From Nitrospira sp. (GTDB taxonomy: Bacteria > Nitrospirota > Nitrospiria > Nitrospirales > Nitrospiraceae), in contig VOPT01000005.1 in assembly GCA_009594865.1 (NCBI GenBank), positions 124,001 through 188,000 of the forward strand: a DNA stretch of 64,000 bases. The letters are read 5' to 3'. Below the pieces are notes generated by a model that did no database searches, was not told the DNA's origin, and was given only the letters and a program-made list of their open reading frames with translations. Positions 30,021-41,148 of this stretch are shown here, piece after piece; position 1 is the first letter of the stretch; every line of letters begins with the position of its first letter. A program made the position numbers and the translations under genes.

Positions 30021-30295
30021 CCGTCGCCGCAGGACTCATGGTTCGGTGCTCATCGAGAAGGGGCCAATCCCCTCCCCCGAGTACATCTCTTCTGTCCGCC
30101 CGCCCGTTGTGAAACGATAGTACCCCTCGCCGTATCACGAGTGAGGCCATTCAATTTTCAGCCCGAGGATCCGGTCGGATTCGCACCAAACCGCCCTAAG
30201 TGCCCTATAATGCCAGCCCGCAGGAGATGATCGTCCCACCTTCACACTGGTGGACATGATCAGCCGCTCATTCGACCTTCATCCAGGAGATCACC

Positions 30296-31147
30296 ATGTC
30301 GCCACACACGCGTTCCGTTTCCCCGACTCGACGAACCCGAGCCAAGGACTCTGTGCTCGACTATCCAGGGTATGCCCTCAAAGCCGGAGTTATCGCCCCA
30401 TCGACGATTCGAGCTGTCCAACAGCGATTAAACCAGGTCGGATGCGGGCCGATCCCCGTAAGCAGCCTCTTTGACCGCCGGACGCAGGAAGCCGTGCGGC
30501 TGCTGCAAGCGCGCTCAGTCGATGGGCAGGGACAATCGCTTAGAATCGACGGCGTGGTCGGGCCACTGACCTGGGCCGCCCTCTTCGGAGCGCATCGGGT
30601 GCCTTCGATCGCCACCAGGCCGATCTCCGCGTTGATGAAAGCCACCCTCAGCGCCGCCTCGTCACAGGTCGGGGTGATGGAAGACCCGCCCGGTTCAAAC
30701 CGCGGGCCCAAAGTGGATGAATATCTCAGGGCGGCGGGACTCGATCCTTCGGCGGGGAGCTACGCCTGGTGCGCGGCATTCGTTTATTGGTCGTTTAATC
30801 AGGCGGCAACTCGGCTGGGAACCGCCAATCCCGCCATTCGCACGGCAGGCGTGTTGGATCATTGGAACAAAGCCGGAAAGGCCGGTATCACCCGTTTGCT
30901 GGCAGGGCAGATCCTGGAAGATCTCTCGCTTTTGAAACCAGGACTGGTCTTTGTGATCAGCACCGGCGGAGGCCACGGACATATGGGTCTCGTGGAAGAC
31001 TTTCGCGACGATCGGTTGATCACGATCGAAGGGAACACAAATCTCCCCGGCGACCGCGAAGGCGTGGGCGTCTTTCGTCGAAACGGTCGTACCATAAGCG
31101 ACATCAATCGTGGCTTCCTGAGTTACGAGGTGTCGTCCGACGCATAA
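30296..31147 (+). CDS. Peptidoglycan-binding and CHAP-type amidase protein
   Basis: 283 residues. Residues ~35-100 form a PG_binding_1 domain (AVQQRLNQVGCGP, FDRRTQEAVRLLQ, DGVVGPLTWAALFG). The C-terminal part has a CHAP-like NlpC/P60 fold with Cys159 (YAWCAAFVYWSF) and His227/229 (GGGHGHMGLVEDF). Such proteins cleave peptidoglycan stem peptides. No clear signal peptide is visible in the basic N-terminus (SPHTRSVSPTRRTRAK), so it could be phage-derived or exported by another route. Confidence 0.83.
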   Translation: MSPHTRSVSPTRRTRAKDSVLDYPGYALKAGVIAPSTIRAVQQRLNQVGCGPIPVSSLFDRRTQEAVRLLQARSVDGQGQSLRIDGVVGPLTWAALFGAHRVPSIATRPISALMKATLSAASSQVGVMEDPPGSNRGPKVDEYLRAAGLDPSAGSYAWCAAFVYWSFNQAATRLGTANPAIRTAGVLDHWNKAGKAGITRLLAGQILEDLSLLKPGLVFVISTGGGHGHMGLVEDFRDDRLITIEGNTNLPGDREGVGVFRRNGRTISDINRGFLSYEVSSDA

Positions 31148-31351
31148 CGATCATGAAGCGGCGATGATCGAAGACCACTTTCCCGTCGTCCAGGTCTCAT
31201 CGGCCCTATCATTCTCTATACGAAGTTTGTACTATGGCTGATGTGTTGCCCTGTGTGTGCGTGACTGCAATAAACACTGACCCCGCGTGAAGGAAAACTA
31301 GGCGCAGGATTCTTCGTCCCTCTCTCCCCTAACCGGCGCCGTCTCTCACCC

Positions 31352-32737
31352 ATGCAAGATGTCGCATTGAGCTCATCGTTCACGCTCACTGATGTGCCCG
31401 GGGGCCTGCCCTGGCTTGGCCACCTCCGCTCGTTCAAGCATCGCCCGTTGCGCGCGATGTCGGAATGGTGGCGTCAGTATGGCGATGCCCTGCGTTTTCG
31501 TCTGGGTCCCAAGACCGTCCATCTGTTCAGCCATCCGGCCCTGGCTGAGAATGTGCTGCTGTCGCAAGCCGAGCGTTTTGGCAAGGTGTACGAGCAGCAG
31601 CGTCCTACCGGGCTCGCGCTCGTGCTGGGCAACGGGTTGGTCACCAGTTCCGGCGAGGTGTGGAAGCGGCACCGGCGCATCATCCAGCCGGTGTTCCATC
31701 GCTCTCGCATGGCCGCGATGGCCGATCGAATGGTGGAGGTAGGAGCACAACGGCTCGCCGGTTGGGCGGCTCATGGTGAACGACCCGTGGACATCGCTGC
31801 GGAAATGATGCAATTGACGCTGGAAGTCATCTCCCAAACGATGTTTCACACCAGCGTGGCGCAGCATATGGACCAGATCAGCCATTCACTGCGCGTGAGT
31901 CTGAAATATGCCTTCGACTCATTTCATAACCCCCTGCACCTGCCGGCCTGGGTCCCGACCGCTCGCAATCGGGAATTCGGTCGCGCCCTGCAATTCATGG
32001 ATACGCTGATCTACGAATTAGTCGCGGCCCGTCGGCAGAGCGGCGCGCAATATGACGACCTCCTCAATCTACTGCTCCAAGCACGGGATGAGGAGACCGG
32101 CATGGGATTGAGCGATCAGGAGCTCCGGGATGAAGCCCTGACGATCTTTGCGGCAGGCCATGAAACCACTGCCAATGCGCTCTCCTGGACATGGTATTTG
32201 CTCGCCACCCATCCCGAAGTGAAGACGCGTTTCCACAGGGAGGTGGACGGGGTTCTCCACGGCCGGCCCCCCACGGCGGACGATCTGCACCACCTGCCCT
32301 ACACGCGCGCCATCTTCGATGAATCGCTCCGCCTCTATCCCCCGGTGCCGGCCATCCAAAGAAAAACCCTGTCGCCGACGACGCTCTGCGGCATCACCCT
32401 CCCGGCCAACGCCATCGTCCTCGTCGGCTTGTACAACCTCCACCGGCACCCTGAATTTTGGTCAGACCCCGACACGTTCCTGCCGGAACGCTGGCTGGAC
32501 GGGGAACGGCCGCCTGTCCGCTGCGCCTACCTTCCGTTCGGCATGGGACCCCGAGCGTGCGTCGGAACGCACTTCGCCACAGTGGAAGGCCCCTTGCTTC
32601 TGGCCCTCATCGGCCAACGCTATGATCCGCAACTCGCGCAGGACACCGTCGAGCCTGAAGTCATGGTGACGTTGCGGCCGAAGAACGGCATCCGCATGAC
32701 GCTTCAGCCGCGGCATCGGTCAGTGCTTGCTGGCTAA
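31352..32737 (+). CDS. Cytochrome P450
   Basis: 461 residues. I-helix AGHETTANAL (about 267-276), ExxR at Glu324-Arg327 (DESLRLYP), and the haem loop FGMGPRACVG with the thiolate Cys403. Overall resembles the CYP4/CYP102-like bacterial soluble P450s that oxidise fatty acids or hydrocarbons. No redox partner gene is adjacent, so electrons come from a general ferredoxin or flavodoxin. Monocistronic by context; a tRNA gene follows convergently. Confidence 0.93.
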   Translation: MQDVALSSSFTLTDVPGGLPWLGHLRSFKHRPLRAMSEWWRQYGDALRFRLGPKTVHLFSHPALAENVLLSQAERFGKVYEQQRPTGLALVLGNGLVTSSGEVWKRHRRIIQPVFHRSRMAAMADRMVEVGAQRLAGWAAHGERPVDIAAEMMQLTLEVISQTMFHTSVAQHMDQISHSLRVSLKYAFDSFHNPLHLPAWVPTARNREFGRALQFMDTLIYELVAARRQSGAQYDDLLNLLLQARDEETGMGLSDQELRDEALTIFAAGHETTANALSWTWYLLATHPEVKTRFHREVDGVLHGRPPTADDLHHLPYTRAIFDESLRLYPPVPAIQRKTLSPTTLCGITLPANAIVLVGLYNLHRHPEFWSDPDTFLPERWLDGERPPVRCAYLPFGMGPRACVGTHFATVEGPLLLALIGQRYDPQLAQDTVEPEVMVTLRPKNGIRMTLQPRHRSVLAG

Positions 32738-32835
32738 GGACGAAGGCTGGCAGGCGCGTATTCGGATGGTGGCAACCGTAGGCTGATGAAGTTCGTAAGC
32801 TGAGAGAAGGCCAGGATCCGATTGGAAAGAAGGGG

Positions 32836-32904
<69 letters not shown>

Positions 32905-32914
<10 letters not shown>

Positions 32915-33516
32915 ACTGCATGTTCCGCCATCGCTTGTTGCAGCAACGTCCTCGCTTGCGCGAAGGCGCGTGCCCGATGGCTAATTCGATTCTTTACTTC
33001 CGGCGGCAATTGCCCCAAGGTCTGACGATACTCCGGCAGAATAAAGACCGGATCATATCCGAACCCGTTGGATCCCACAATCGACTCGGCAATGGCCCCT
33101 TCTAATACGCCTCTAGCCGACAGGGTCTTGCCGCCAGGAAACGCGATGGCGGCCACGGTCACAAACCGAGCCCCCCGTTGCGCAGGGGGGATGCCGCTGA
33201 GCTCCTGTAATAACTTCCGGCAATTGTCTTCGTAGGTCGCCTGTTCCCCTGCGTATCGTGCGGCAAACGCTCCCGGTCGACCGCCCAGCGCATCGACTTC
33301 CAAGCCGGTATCGTCTGCCACCGCCGGTAATCCCGTGTAGCGGGCGATCTCCACGGCTTTCTTCATCGCATTGGCTTCGCAGGTCTCACCATCTTCCACC
33401 ACTTCCGGGGCCTCGGGAAAATCATCGAGGGTCCGAATCGTGATGTCCAGCCCGCTCAACAGCGCAACCAGTTCCTGTTTTTTATGCTGATTCCTGGTGG
33501 CCAGCACAATCTGCAT
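32905..33516 (-). CDS. rdgB: RdgB/HAM1 non-canonical purine NTP pyrophosphatase
   Basis: 203 residues from ATG 33516. IVLATRNQHKKQEL (substrate loop), then VADDTGLEVDALGG and PGAFAARYAG are family signatures; FGYDPVFILP, LPPEVKNRISHRARA complete the fold. It removes dITP/XTP from nucleotide pools. Its ATG lies two bases after the rph stop, so the two are one operon, a common arrangement. The TAG stop lies inside the tRNA-Pro gene. Confidence 0.95.
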
Positions 33517-33518
33517 GG

Positions 33519-34262
33519 TTAGCTCAACGAGCCGATCAGCGACTTCTGCACATCCACCAACTCGCGGATGGCGCCCCATCCGAGATCGAGAAACTCATCC
33601 ATGTCTTTTTTGTTGAAGGGCGTGCGTTCGGCCGTCCCCTGCACTTCGACGTATTGGCCGGCCCCGGTCATCACGAGATTCAAATCGACTTCGGCATGTG
33701 AGTCTTCTTCGTACGCCAAGTCCACCATCACCTGCCCGCCCACTTTTCCGATGCTGATGGCCGCCAGATAGTCGGTCAACGGGTTGACCTTGAGCAGCTC
33801 TTTTTTTTTCAAGACGGTAATGGCATCAGCCAGGGCGATGAAGGCGCCGGTGATGGAGGCCGTGCGAGTTCCGCCGTCCGCTTGAATGACATCGCAATCG
33901 ATCCAGATGGTCCGTTCGCCCAACCGGCCGGTATCGATGACGGCGCGGAGAGCCCTTCCGACCAGGCGCTGAATTTCCAGCGTGCGGCCGCCCTGTTTCC
34001 CTTTGACCGATTCCCGCGGCGAACGATCGTGTGTCGCCCGTGGCAACATGGCATATTCAGCCGTGACCCACCCGGTTCCCTTACCTTTGAGAAAGGGCGG
34101 CACTTTTTCTTCGACCGACGCGGTGCAAATCACCTTCGTGTCGCCCATTTCGATCAGGACGGAACCTTCGGCATGTTTCGTAAAATTGCGCGTCACTTTG
34201 ACGGGGCGGATTTGATCCCGTCGCCGCCCATCAATTCGCCCCAACCCTGCCCCGCTCGTCAT
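33519..34262 (-). CDS. rph: Ribonuclease PH
   Basis: 247 residues, family length. [20 protein letters not shown], then [47 protein letters not shown] and [15 protein letters not shown] are all RNase PH hallmarks, with phosphate-binding Arg and metal Asp residues present. It trims tRNA 3' ends phosphorolytically. A few N-terminal residues (TSGAGLG) precede the conserved start; the ATG at 34262 is the only convenient one. Confidence 0.96.
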   Translation of the reverse strand: MTSGAGLGRIDGRRRDQIRPVKVTRNFTKHAEGSVLIEMGDTKVICTASVEEKVPPFLKGKGTGWVTAEYAMLPRATHDRSPRESVKGKQGGRTLEIQRLVGRALRAVIDTGRLGERTIWIDCDVIQADGGTRTASITGAFIALADAITVLKKKELLKVNPLTDYLAAISIGKVGGQVMVDLAYEEDSHAEVDLNLVMTGAGQYVEVQGTAERTPFNKKDMDEFLDLGWGAIRELVDVQKSLIGSLS

Positions 34263-34715
34263 TCAGTCGCGCTCCTTCCTGCACAACAATCTAAGGGAGC
34301 GGATTATAGTGAACGGCCCCTTAAAGAGCAAATCCTGGCGATCGAATGGAGCCGAGATTCTCAAACTGCGTTTCAACTGGCGTTCAGCAAGTGCCCCTGT
34401 ATAATTCAGCACACGAGCTAACTTAATGTCCGAACACGACACAGGTCCAATGTCAGCAGCCTGACCGGCGTCAGACTTGACGGCCAAGCGATCAGCGCCG
34501 ACGAAGATTCTGTCCGGATCTGAATCAGTCCAGCGCATTGTTGGGCATTCATCAGGCTGGACAGGGGCCGAGGGCATGAGGGTGGTATTGGCACAGAAGG
34601 TGCAAAACTCAGGAATCAGCCGCCATCGCTTCAGACTGAGCTGCTAAGAACCGATACTGATTCTATCCCTGATTCAGCATCACATCACCTTGAACTTAAC
34701 CCGCGAGCGAGCCGT
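34263..34715. other. Intergenic region between divergent rph and the HD-GYP gene
   Basis: 453 bp with no convincing gene; a 104-codon minus-strand frame upstream of rph has no family features and no ribosome-binding site. It should contain promoters for both divergent genes, but I could not define clear -10/-35 pairs by eye. Confidence 0.4.
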
Positions 34716-35894
34716 ATGAGCATCCCGAGCGTCAGTGAAGTCACCACCCAGCAATCCATTCTCGAAAACCGCAATATCCTGATCGTGGACGACGAAGAAC
34801 CTATTCGCCGCCTGTTAGGGTACCTGCTCGAGCCACATGGCTACAAAGTCACCCTGGCCGGCGAGTCTCGGGAAGCCCGTCAACGAATGGAGAGCGGGTA
34901 CTACGCGATGGTGTTGTGCGATGTAAACATGCCCGGCGAATCGGGTATGGATCTCGTTCGTCACATTTTGACCCAATATCCCAACACCGCCGTCATCATG
35001 ATCACGGGGCTCGATAGTCCCGTCCTAGCCAACGCCGCGCTGGATATGGGCGCCTTCGGGTACATCATCAAGCCGTTCGAGGCGAACGAAGTCTTAATCA
35101 ACGTGGCCAATGCGTTGCGCCGGCGCAAGCTGGAAATCGAAAATGCCATGCATCGGGAGAATCTCGAAGAGGTGGTCCGCACCAGGACGATTGCCCTGCA
35201 GCAAGCTCTGGAATGGCTGGAACGGAGCGAGAAAGAACTGCGGCTTTCCCGTGAGGAGACCATTCAACGACTGGCCATCGCCGCTGAATATCGCGACAGC
35301 TCGACCGCGCAGCACATCCAACGGATGAGCCATTACTGCGAGCTACTGGCGCGCCGATACGGATTATCGCCCGACCGATGCGATCTCATTCGCACCGCCA
35401 GCCCCATGCACGATATCGGCAAGATCGGCACCCCGGACCATGTGCTGCTCAAGCCCGGCAAATTCACCCCCGAAGAATTTAAGGTCATCACGCAACATAC
35501 GGAAATCGGGTATCGGATTCTGGCCGGCTCCGACTCAGACCTGCTGAAAGTCGCCGCGCTCATCGCGTGGACCCATCATGAGCGATACGACGGCACGGGT
35601 TATCCGCGCGGGATCAAGGGTGACGAAATTCCACTGGAGGGCAGGATCACGGCGATCGCGGATAACTTCGACGCCCTCACGACTCAGCGGGTATACAAGC
35701 CGGCATATGATTTCGACCACGCGAAGGAGCTGATGCTGAAGGAACGGGGCAAACATTTCGATCCCGACCTGCTCGATATCTTCTTTGATTCCATGGCCGA
35801 CATCAAACGGATCTTCGATCAGTTTGCGAACCCGTCCTGGCTGTCGTCCTCTCGGCATCGTGCCATCACTCATGATCAAGGGGAGGCCGTATGA
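34716..35894 (+). CDS. Response regulator with HD-GYP cyclic-di-GMP phosphodiesterase domain
   Basis: 392 residues. Receiver domain with phospho-acceptor Asp69 (VLCDVNMPGESG) and conserved Lys in FGYIIKPFE; a coiled-coil linker (about 140-190); then an HD-GYP domain with His232-Asp233 (MHDIGKIG), HHERYDGTGYP (GYP at 295-297) and ADNFDALTT. It would hydrolyse c-di-GMP in response to a histidine kinase encoded elsewhere. Overlaps the following gene by four bases. Confidence 0.95.
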   Translation: MSIPSVSEVTTQQSILENRNILIVDDEEPIRRLLGYLLEPHGYKVTLAGESREARQRMESGYYAMVLCDVNMPGESGMDLVRHILTQYPNTAVIMITGLDSPVLANAALDMGAFGYIIKPFEANEVLINVANALRRRKLEIENAMHRENLEEVVRTRTIALQQALEWLERSEKELRLSREETIQRLAIAAEYRDSSTAQHIQRMSHYCELLARRYGLSPDRCDLIRTASPMHDIGKIGTPDHVLLKPGKFTPEEFKVITQHTEIGYRILAGSDSDLLKVAALIAWTHHERYDGTGYPRGIKGDEIPLEGRITAIADNFDALTTQRVYKPAYDFDHAKELMLKERGKHFDPDLLDIFFDSMADIKRIFDQFANPSWLSSSRHRAITHDQGEAV

Positions 35895-36388
35895 CCCGCA
35901 GGTCACGAAACTGGATCGCCTATTTGTGCGAGAACCTGGCCTCGTCCGGCCTGATGCCGACGTGGGAAGCTGCGACATACCTGACCGACAATCTGTTCGG
36001 AGACAAACCCAACCCGAGGCTCTTGCGCACCAGCTGCCCGTATGAGGATACGACGCACTTGCTCCAGCGGTTGTACCAGCCGCTCGTCGCGGCAGCCACT
36101 CGTGATCTGCCGCTTCCGGCGGGGGCCATGATCCACGTGTTCACGGACGTCAGCCTCACCGGAAAATCGGCCGTGCTGGTGGTCTATTTCCCGGGGCCCA
36201 ATCAGCCGCATCATCTGCTGCTGTTGGATGCCGCCAAGGCCTGGGAGCTGGTGTTTGAAAATTCAGACGAGTTCAATACCTGGGCAGAAGAACGGTATCG
36301 TTCGATCAAGGCTGCGCTTGCCACCCTCTCAACCGGCGTACCCGCCTCCTCTGCCTTGCCCGCGCCACTCGAAGCCGTCAAAAATTGA
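35891..36388 (+). CDS. Hypothetical protein coupled to the HD-GYP regulator
   Basis: 165 residues; its ATG overlaps the HD-GYP stop (ATGA). No known domain recognised. Central part AGAMIHVFTDVSLTGKSAVLVVYF and HHLLLLDAAKAWELVFENSD is alpha/beta. The C-terminus is Ala/Pro-rich. Coupling to the regulator suggests a role in its signalling output; not shown. Converges on metH. Confidence 0.65.
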   Translation: MTRRSRNWIAYLCENLASSGLMPTWEAATYLTDNLFGDKPNPRLLRTSCPYEDTTHLLQRLYQPLVAAATRDLPLPAGAMIHVFTDVSLTGKSAVLVVYFPGPNQPHHLLLLDAAKAWELVFENSDEFNTWAEERYRSIKAALATLSTGVPASSALPAPLEAVKN

Positions 36389-36491
36389 TTGGAAGCTGAG
36401 CGCGTATGGCTGATGGCACGGCGGCCGGAGCCTTGCTCGAGCCGCTGTCCGCCATAGGCTGGATGTGCTATCCGCCGCCAGTACTTCGTGA

Positions 36492-39400
36492 CTACGCGTC
36501 GTAGTTCAAATTCGGCGCCAACCACCGCTCCACCTCGCCCACAGGAAGCTTCTTGCGTGCCGCATAGTCTTCCACCTGATCGCGGTTGATTTTCCCCACG
36601 GCAAAATACTTCGCTTCCGGATGCGCAAAGTAGAGGCCGCTGACGGCTGCCGCCGGCAACATGGCATAGGATTCGGTCAACGTCACACCTGATTGCGATT
36701 CCGCCTGCAGCAGATCGAACAGGAGTCGCTTTTCCGTATGATCGGGACAAGCAGGATATCCCGGCGCCGGACGAATGCCGCGATACCGCTCGCGAATCAT
36801 ATCCTCGTTGGTGAGGGTCTCGGTTTTCCCATACCCCCATTCGAGGCGAACCCGCTTATGCAGCCATTCGGCGAACGCTTCCGCCAATCGATCTGCCAGC
36901 GCCTTGACCATGATGGAGTTGTAATCATCGTGGTCTTTCTCATATTTGGCACACAGCGCTTCCACTCCGATACCCGCGGTCACCACAAAAGCCCCGACAT
37001 AGTCGCCGCGGCCGGAACCCTTGGGAGCAACGTAGTCGGCCAACGCCAGGTTGAACTGATCGGCCGGTTTTTCCATTTGTTGCCGGAGCGTATGGAAGGT
37101 GGTGAGGACATCCCGGCGATCGCCATTGCGATACAATTCAATATCGTCGCCGACGCTATTGGCCCGGAAGAATCCGTAGACGCCACGCGCTGTCAGCAAT
37201 TCGCCGCGGATAATCTCCTCCAGCAACGCCTGGGCATCGGCCAGCAGTTCCATGGCCTTCGGGCCGACGGTGGCATCGTTGAGAATATCGGGATACCGGC
37301 CGCGCAATTCCCAGGTGTGAAAGAACGGCGTCCAGTCGATGAAGGGCACCAACTCGCGCAACGGCATGCGATCGATCCGACGCGGTCCGGTGAACGAGGG
37401 CGTGGGTATGTCGGCTGAAGCCCACTCGGTCGGCATCCGATGTGTCCGCGCGGACTCCAGGGTGCGGAGAGACTTGCTGCCTCGATCCTGATGCGCCTGG
37501 CGGATGCGATCGTAATCCGCCCGAATGGAGGCAGAAAATTCCTGCTCCTGCTGCTTGTTGATCAGGCTTCCGACCACCCCGACGGCGCGCGAGGCATCCA
37601 GCACATGCACCGTCGTATTCCTGTACGACGGCGCAATTTTCACGGCGGTATGCGCCTTGCTGGTCGTGGCACCGCCGATGAGGAGCGGCACCGTAAACCC
37701 CTGCCGCGTCATCTCCTTGGCCACATGCACCATTTCATCCAATGATGGCGTGATCAATCCACTCAGGCCCACCATGTCCACCTGCTGTTCACGAGCCGTC
37801 GCCAGGATCTTTTCGCAGGAGACCATCACGCCAAGGTCGATCACCTCGTAGTTGTTGCAGCCCAACACCACCCCGACAATGTTCTTGCCGATATCGTGCA
37901 CATCGCCCTTGACGGTCGCGAGCAACACCTTGCCGTTGGCACGGGAGGTACCCAGTCGTTGTTTTTCGGCCTCCATGAACGGCATGAGATAGGCCACGGC
38001 CTTCTTCATGACCCGGGCGCTCTTCACCACCTGCGGCAGAAACATTTTTCCCGAACCGAACAGATCACCGACGATATTCATGCCGGCCATCAAGGGACCC
38101 TCGATGACGTCGAGCGGCCGGGCGGATTTCTGCCGCGCCTCTTCGACATCCTGATCGATATAATCCGTCAGTCCCTTCACCAACGCATGGGCCAAGCGCT
38201 CTTCCACTGGACGCTGGCGCCACTCATCGTCTTTCACCGCCGCTTTGCCCTTCTGCTTGACCGTTTCGGCAAACGTCACCAACCGTTCGGTCGCATCGGA
38301 GCGGCGATTCAACAGCACGTCCTCTACCAGCGTGAGCAGATCCTTGGGAATTTCTTCATACACGGCCAGCTGCCCGGCATTAACGATGCCCATATCCAAG
38401 CCGGCTTGAATGGCGTGGTAGAGAAACGCGGCATGCATCGCCTCGCGTACGACGTTGTTGCCGCGGAATGAAAAGGAGATATTGCTGACGCCGCCGCTGA
38501 CCTTGGCCAGCGGGAGATGCGCCTTGATCCAGCGCGTGGCTTCGATGAAATCGACGGCGTAATTGTTATGTTCTTCCAGGCCGGTTGCCACGGTGAGGAT
38601 ATTCGGATCGAAAATAATATCCTGCGGGGGAACTCCGACCTGTTCCGTCAACAGACGATAGGAGCGCTCGCAAATCTCAATGCGCCGCGCGACCGAGTCG
38701 GCTTGACCGCGCTCGTCGAATGCCATGACGACGACCGCTGCGCCATACCGCCGGATGAGCCGCGCCTGCTCTAAAAACTTCGCCTCGCCTTCTTTCAAGC
38801 TAATGGAATTGACGATGCCCTTCCCCTGCATGTTGCGGAGGCCCTCTTCAATGACCTCCCACTTGGAGCTATCCACCATGATCGGCACACGCGCGATATC
38901 CGACTCGGCGGCCAGCAGACGCAGGAACTTCTGCATCGCTGCCTTCGAATCCAGCAACCCCTCGTCCATGTTGATATCGATGATCTGCGCCCCGCCCTCG
39001 ACCTGCTGGCGCGCCACCGTCAAGGCCTTGTCGTAATCCCCGGCCAGGATCAGTTTGGAAAAGGCCGGTGAGCCGGTGATGTTGGTCCGCTCGCCGACGT
39101 TCACGAAGTTCGATTCCGGCCGCACGGTCAACGCTTCGAGGCCGCTGAGCCGCAAATACGGCTCGACCTTGCCGGGCCGACGAGGCGACAGCCCGCGCAC
39201 CGCTTCCGCAATGTGCTGAATGTGGTCAGGCGTGGTTCCGCAACAGCCGCCGACAATATTGAGCCATCCGTTTTGCGCCCATTCACGCAACTGAGGAGCC
39301 AGCGACTCCGGAGTTTCCGGAAAGCCCGTAGGCAACAAAGGATTGGGCAAGCCGGCATTGGGATGGCTGCTGACAAAAATCGGCGCGAGCTGCGACAGCT

Positions 39401-40175
39401 CCTCGATCAACGGCCGCATTTCCTTCGGCCCCAGCGCGCAGTTCATGCCGACACTGAGCAATGGCACATGAGAGATGGAATTCCAGAATCCTTCGACCGT
39501 TTGCCCAGAGAAGCCGCGATTACTGCCGGCCTGAATGAACGTCACAGACGCCATGATCGGCACCTGCCGGGCGCCTTCTGCGAACAGTTGCTGTATGGCA
39601 AAAAAGGCCGCCTTCGCATTCAGCGTGTCAAAGATCGTTTCGACAAGCAGCAGGTCGACGCCACCGTCCAGCAGACCGCGTACCTGCTCGCCATAGGCTT
39701 GCACTAATTCCGGATAGGTGGTCCCGCGTGCTGCGGCATCATTGGAGTCTGTCGAAACCGATGAGGTCTTCGTAGTCGGCCCGATCGCACCGGCCACGAA
39801 ACAGCGCCGCGCAGGCTGAGCCGCCACGACCTGAGCGACCGCCCGCTTGGCACATTCCGCTCCGGCTTTGGACAGCTCATAGCCAAGATCATCCATGCCG
39901 TAGTCGGCCAGTGACACCGATTGAGAATTAAACGTGTTGGTTTCGACAATGTCCGCCCCGGCTTCGAGGTACTGCCGGTGAATTCCCTCAATGACGTGCG
40001 GTTGTGTGACGTTTAAGAGATCGTTGTGTCCCTTGAGGTCTTTCTTCCACTCCTTGAAGCGTTCCCCGCGAAACGCGGCTTCGTCCAGCTTGTGGCGTTG
40101 GATCATAGTCCCCATGGCGCCATCGAGGATCAGGATCCGTTCACGGAGCAGGTCTTGAATGTCGTGTACCGGCAT
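36492..40175 (-). CDS. metH: Cobalamin-dependent methionine synthase
   Basis: 1227 residues, full-length four-module MetH. Homocysteine domain ([17 protein letters not shown] at the start; zinc Cys in [11 protein letters not shown] near 315), pterin-binding domain ([14 protein letters not shown]), cobalamin domain with [11 protein letters not shown] (about 755), whose His coordinates cobalt, and the activation domain ([14 protein letters not shown], for AdoMet binding). It methylates homocysteine with methyltetrahydrofolate. No cobalamin riboswitch was recognised upstream. Homocysteine may come from the sulfur-carrier cluster at 60-64 kb. Confidence 0.98.
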   Translation of the reverse strand: MPVHDIQDLLRERILILDGAMGTMIQRHKLDEAAFRGERFKEWKKDLKGHNDLLNVTQPHVIEGIHRQYLEAGADIVETNTFNSQSVSLADYGMDDLGYELSKAGAECAKRAVAQVVAAQPARRCFVAGAIGPTTKTSSVSTDSNDAAARGTTYPELVQAYGEQVRGLLDGGVDLLLVETIFDTLNAKAAFFAIQQLFAEGARQVPIMASVTFIQAGSNRGFSGQTVEGFWNSISHVPLLSVGMNCALGPKEMRPLIEELSQLAPIFVSSHPNAGLPNPLLPTGFPETPESLAPQLREWAQNGWLNIVGGCCGTTPDHIQHIAEAVRGLSPRRPGKVEPYLRLSGLEALTVRPESNFVNVGERTNITGSPAFSKLILAGDYDKALTVARQQVEGGAQIIDINMDEGLLDSKAAMQKFLRLLAAESDIARVPIMVDSSKWEVIEEGLRNMQGKGIVNSISLKEGEAKFLEQARLIRRYGAAVVVMAFDERGQADSVARRIEICERSYRLLTEQVGVPPQDIIFDPNILTVATGLEEHNNYAVDFIEATRWIKAHLPLAKVSGGVSNISFSFRGNNVVREAMHAAFLYHAIQAGLDMGIVNAGQLAVYEEIPKDLLTLVEDVLLNRRSDATERLVTFAETVKQKGKAAVKDDEWRQRPVEERLAHALVKGLTDYIDQDVEEARQKSARPLDVIEGPLMAGMNIVGDLFGSGKMFLPQVVKSARVMKKAVAYLMPFMEAEKQRLGTSRANGKVLLATVKGDVHDIGKNIVGVVLGCNNYEVIDLGVMVSCEKILATAREQQVDMVGLSGLITPSLDEMVHVAKEMTRQGFTVPLLIGGATTSKAHTAVKIAPSYRNTTVHVLDASRAVGVVGSLINKQQEQEFSASIRADYDRIRQAHQDRGSKSLRTLESARTHRMPTEWASADIPTPSFTGPRRIDRMPLRELVPFIDWTPFFHTWELRGRYPDILNDATVGPKAMELLADAQALLEEIIRGELLTARGVYGFFRANSVGDDIELYRNGDRRDVLTTFHTLRQQMEKPADQFNLALADYVAPKGSGRGDYVGAFVVTAGIGVEALCAKYEKDHDDYNSIMVKALADRLAEAFAEWLHKRVRLEWGYGKTETLTNEDMIRERYRGIRPAPGYPACPDHTEKRLLFDLLQAESQSGVTLTESYAMLPAAAVSGLYFAHPEAKYFAVGKINRDQVEDYAARKKLPVGEVERWLAPNLNYDA

Positions 40176-40362
40176 GACTACCTATGTCTTTCTGTCACCG
40201 AGCTTCAGATATGCGGCGACTGCGGCGATGGGTGCGATCGAGCGGGCATCATATCGGGAACGGACTTTTTTCAGCAAGCCATGACGGACTCTCCGCCTTG
40301 ACATTGACTACCCCGGCCGATACGATGCCAAGCAGTGTCTGGGCCGAGCCTGAGTCGATTGT

Positions 40363-41142
40363 ATGGCGCATCAGACAGTGACCCGCCTCATTTTGTGTTG
40401 TCTCCTCTGCATCAGCCTCATCGGACCGGAATGCCCTTCCCTGTGGGCGGGGTCCTATTTTGAGGATGGGTATCTCGGGCTGACTCAAACCGAACTACAC
40501 GACAAACTCGGTCTACCCCAGGCCGTGCGGGACCGCAAATCGGCCTTGCGCGTCTTCACCTATTACCCCATCAGCGACTGGGAGCAATACTTTAAGAAGG
40601 TCGTCTCTCCCGAAAACGGAGAGGATGTGTACACCTTCAAACGTGACGGCGTCGAAGTCCGGTATTCCTTCAGCTTTACCTTCGATCCCAACGATCAGAA
40701 CGAACAGCGGCCGCTGTTTGTCCGTCTCGTCGATATCGAGTTCTCTCCGCCCGTGGCCTTGAGCAGAATTCCTCAACTCGTCCCGGAATTCAAACCACCG
40801 GAGGACGCCTCGGCCCCGGTCTTCCGCTCCAATATCATGTTGTTGTTTTTTTCGGGGAGCCCGTCGGCGGATGCGCGCTTCATCGTACGGGAAAAAGGAA
40901 AGGATGCACTTGACTGGTCGCTCGCCTTCCAGATGTTCGCCCTGCAGGGTCTACCTGATCCGCTGACGCCGAAAGCGCCGATCGACCGCCTGGAAATCAG
41001 TACCCAAAGCCTGCCGCTGGTCAAACTGCGCCAGCGCAACACGCATGAACCCGTCCTCAATCCCTATTCCACAGCCTTCGCTCAGCAGCCGCCGCCTAAG
41101 CCCGCCATGAAAAAGATTCCAGTGCCCACGTACGCGGATTAG
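40363..41142 (+). CDS. Exported hypothetical protein
   Basis: 259 residues with a signal peptide (about 1-29, ILCCLLCISLIGPECPSLWA). Mature start GSYFEDGYLGLTQTELHDKLG, VFTYYPISDWEQYFKKV, then a beta-rich region. The start resembles BamE/SmpA-type repeats, a small domain for outer-membrane association, weakly. Pro-rich tail with QQPPPKPAMKK. Divergent from metH with about 190 bp between. Confidence 0.7.
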   Translation: MAHQTVTRLILCCLLCISLIGPECPSLWAGSYFEDGYLGLTQTELHDKLGLPQAVRDRKSALRVFTYYPISDWEQYFKKVVSPENGEDVYTFKRDGVEVRYSFSFTFDPNDQNEQRPLFVRLVDIEFSPPVALSRIPQLVPEFKPPEDASAPVFRSNIMLLFFSGSPSADARFIVREKGKDALDWSLAFQMFALQGLPDPLTPKAPIDRLEISTQSLPLVKLRQRNTHEPVLNPYSTAFAQQPPPKPAMKKIPVPTYAD

Positions 41143-41148
41143 TGAGGC

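Noticed and set aside
34263..34577. 104-codon minus-strand frame upstream of rph
   Set aside because: No domain; likely 5' region of rph.
40176..40362. Possible cobalamin or SAM riboswitch before metH
   Set aside because: Only ~190 bp to the divergent gene and no B12-box or SAM-riboswitch core recognised.
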